Source of the DNA: Phoronis pallida
Taxonomy: Eukaryota; Phoronida; Phoronidae
Reading direction: 5' to 3'
Assembly (NCBI GenBank): GCA_028565715.1
Contig: JAOXYC010066674.1
Span: 1 to 14,498 of the forward strand
DNA length: 14,498 nucleotides
Program-made: the position numbers and the translations under genes
Shown here: in pieces, positions 14,379-14,498 of the stretch
Layout: every line of letters starts with the position of its first letter
Numbering within the stretch: position 1 is the stretch's first letter
Notes under the pieces: generated by a model
What the model was told of the DNA's origin: nothing
Databases searched by the model: none
The model's input: the letters and a program-made list of their open reading frames with translations, nothing else

Positions 14379-14498
14379 CTAGAATAAACATTGACAATTT
14401 TTTATTTTATTTTGAAAATTTAGTTGAATGTATTGCAACCAGAAGGTTGAATAATAGCAAGAACTTATCACTGAGAATCTTCAACTGCGCCGGCCGCG
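14379..14498. other. Upstream intron end (incomplete) with a GC-rich terminus
   Basis: This is the 3' end of the intron preceding exon 1. The branch and pyrimidine region is AT-rich. The final 12 bases, gcgccggccgcg, are purely G/C and unlike anything near them. Confidence 0.5.

Overview
The window is a eukaryotic (metazoan) genomic segment from an intron-rich, AT-rich genome. Its backbone is one gene on the minus strand. Seventeen consecutive internal exons between 14378 and 649 join in frame, without a stop, into 743 codons (2229 nt) that form 21 ankyrin repeats. The order, the unusual repeat lengths and several diagnostic stretches (NYTALHIAV, LLGFGA, NHARVDVFD, TCAHIAA, KVPATVKSE, SHRE-type long repeats, YLM.KEH..LMEDK) match the ankyrin spring of TRPN1/NOMPC, the mechanosensory TRP channel. 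Drosophila NOMPC has 29 repeats, so these are most likely repeats 9-29. The first exons lie beyond the right end of the window; the linker, transmembrane pore and C-terminus lie beyond the left end.

Gene architecture, in transcript order from right to left: E1 14280-14378, E2 13841-13942, E3 13447-13548, E4 12881-12979, E5 12425-12553, E6 11959-12087, E7 11461-11577, E8 9682-9780, E9 8904-9104, E10 8197-8295, E11 7674-7775, E12 6134-6238, E13 5298-5498, E14 4769-4900, E15 4192-4299, E16 1547-1744, E17 649-855. Every exon is a multiple of three, every intron is phase 0, and every boundary falls at the same place in the repeat, so each exon is exactly one or two ankyrin repeats. Introns run from 292 to 2447 bp.

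The introns hold a rich collection of mobile-element remains. E16/E17 intron: a tRNA-Lys-derived SINE whose tail reaches the E17 acceptor, and a foldback unit with an apparently intact hammerhead ribozyme. E9/E10 intron: a second foldback unit of the same family, whose ribozyme has lost its cleavage-site base. E14/E15 intron: a retroposon 3' end abutting the E14 donor. E12/E13 intron: a 331-bp MITE with perfect 21-bp inverted termini. E8/E9 intron: a long foldback. E7/E8 intron: an 834-bp element with 24-bp inverted termini enclosing a frameshifted Penelope-like GIY-YIG endonuclease fragment, followed by a three-armed foldback.

The organism is probably a marine invertebrate. The style of the SINE and retroposon tails, the Penelope/hammerhead material and TRPN itself fit a deuterostome such as an echinoderm or hemichordate, but this is a weak inference. 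No bacterial, viral or CRISPR feature was seen. The most unusual content is the hammerhead foldback pair, the nested Penelope fragment and the two retroposon tails lying against splice sites.
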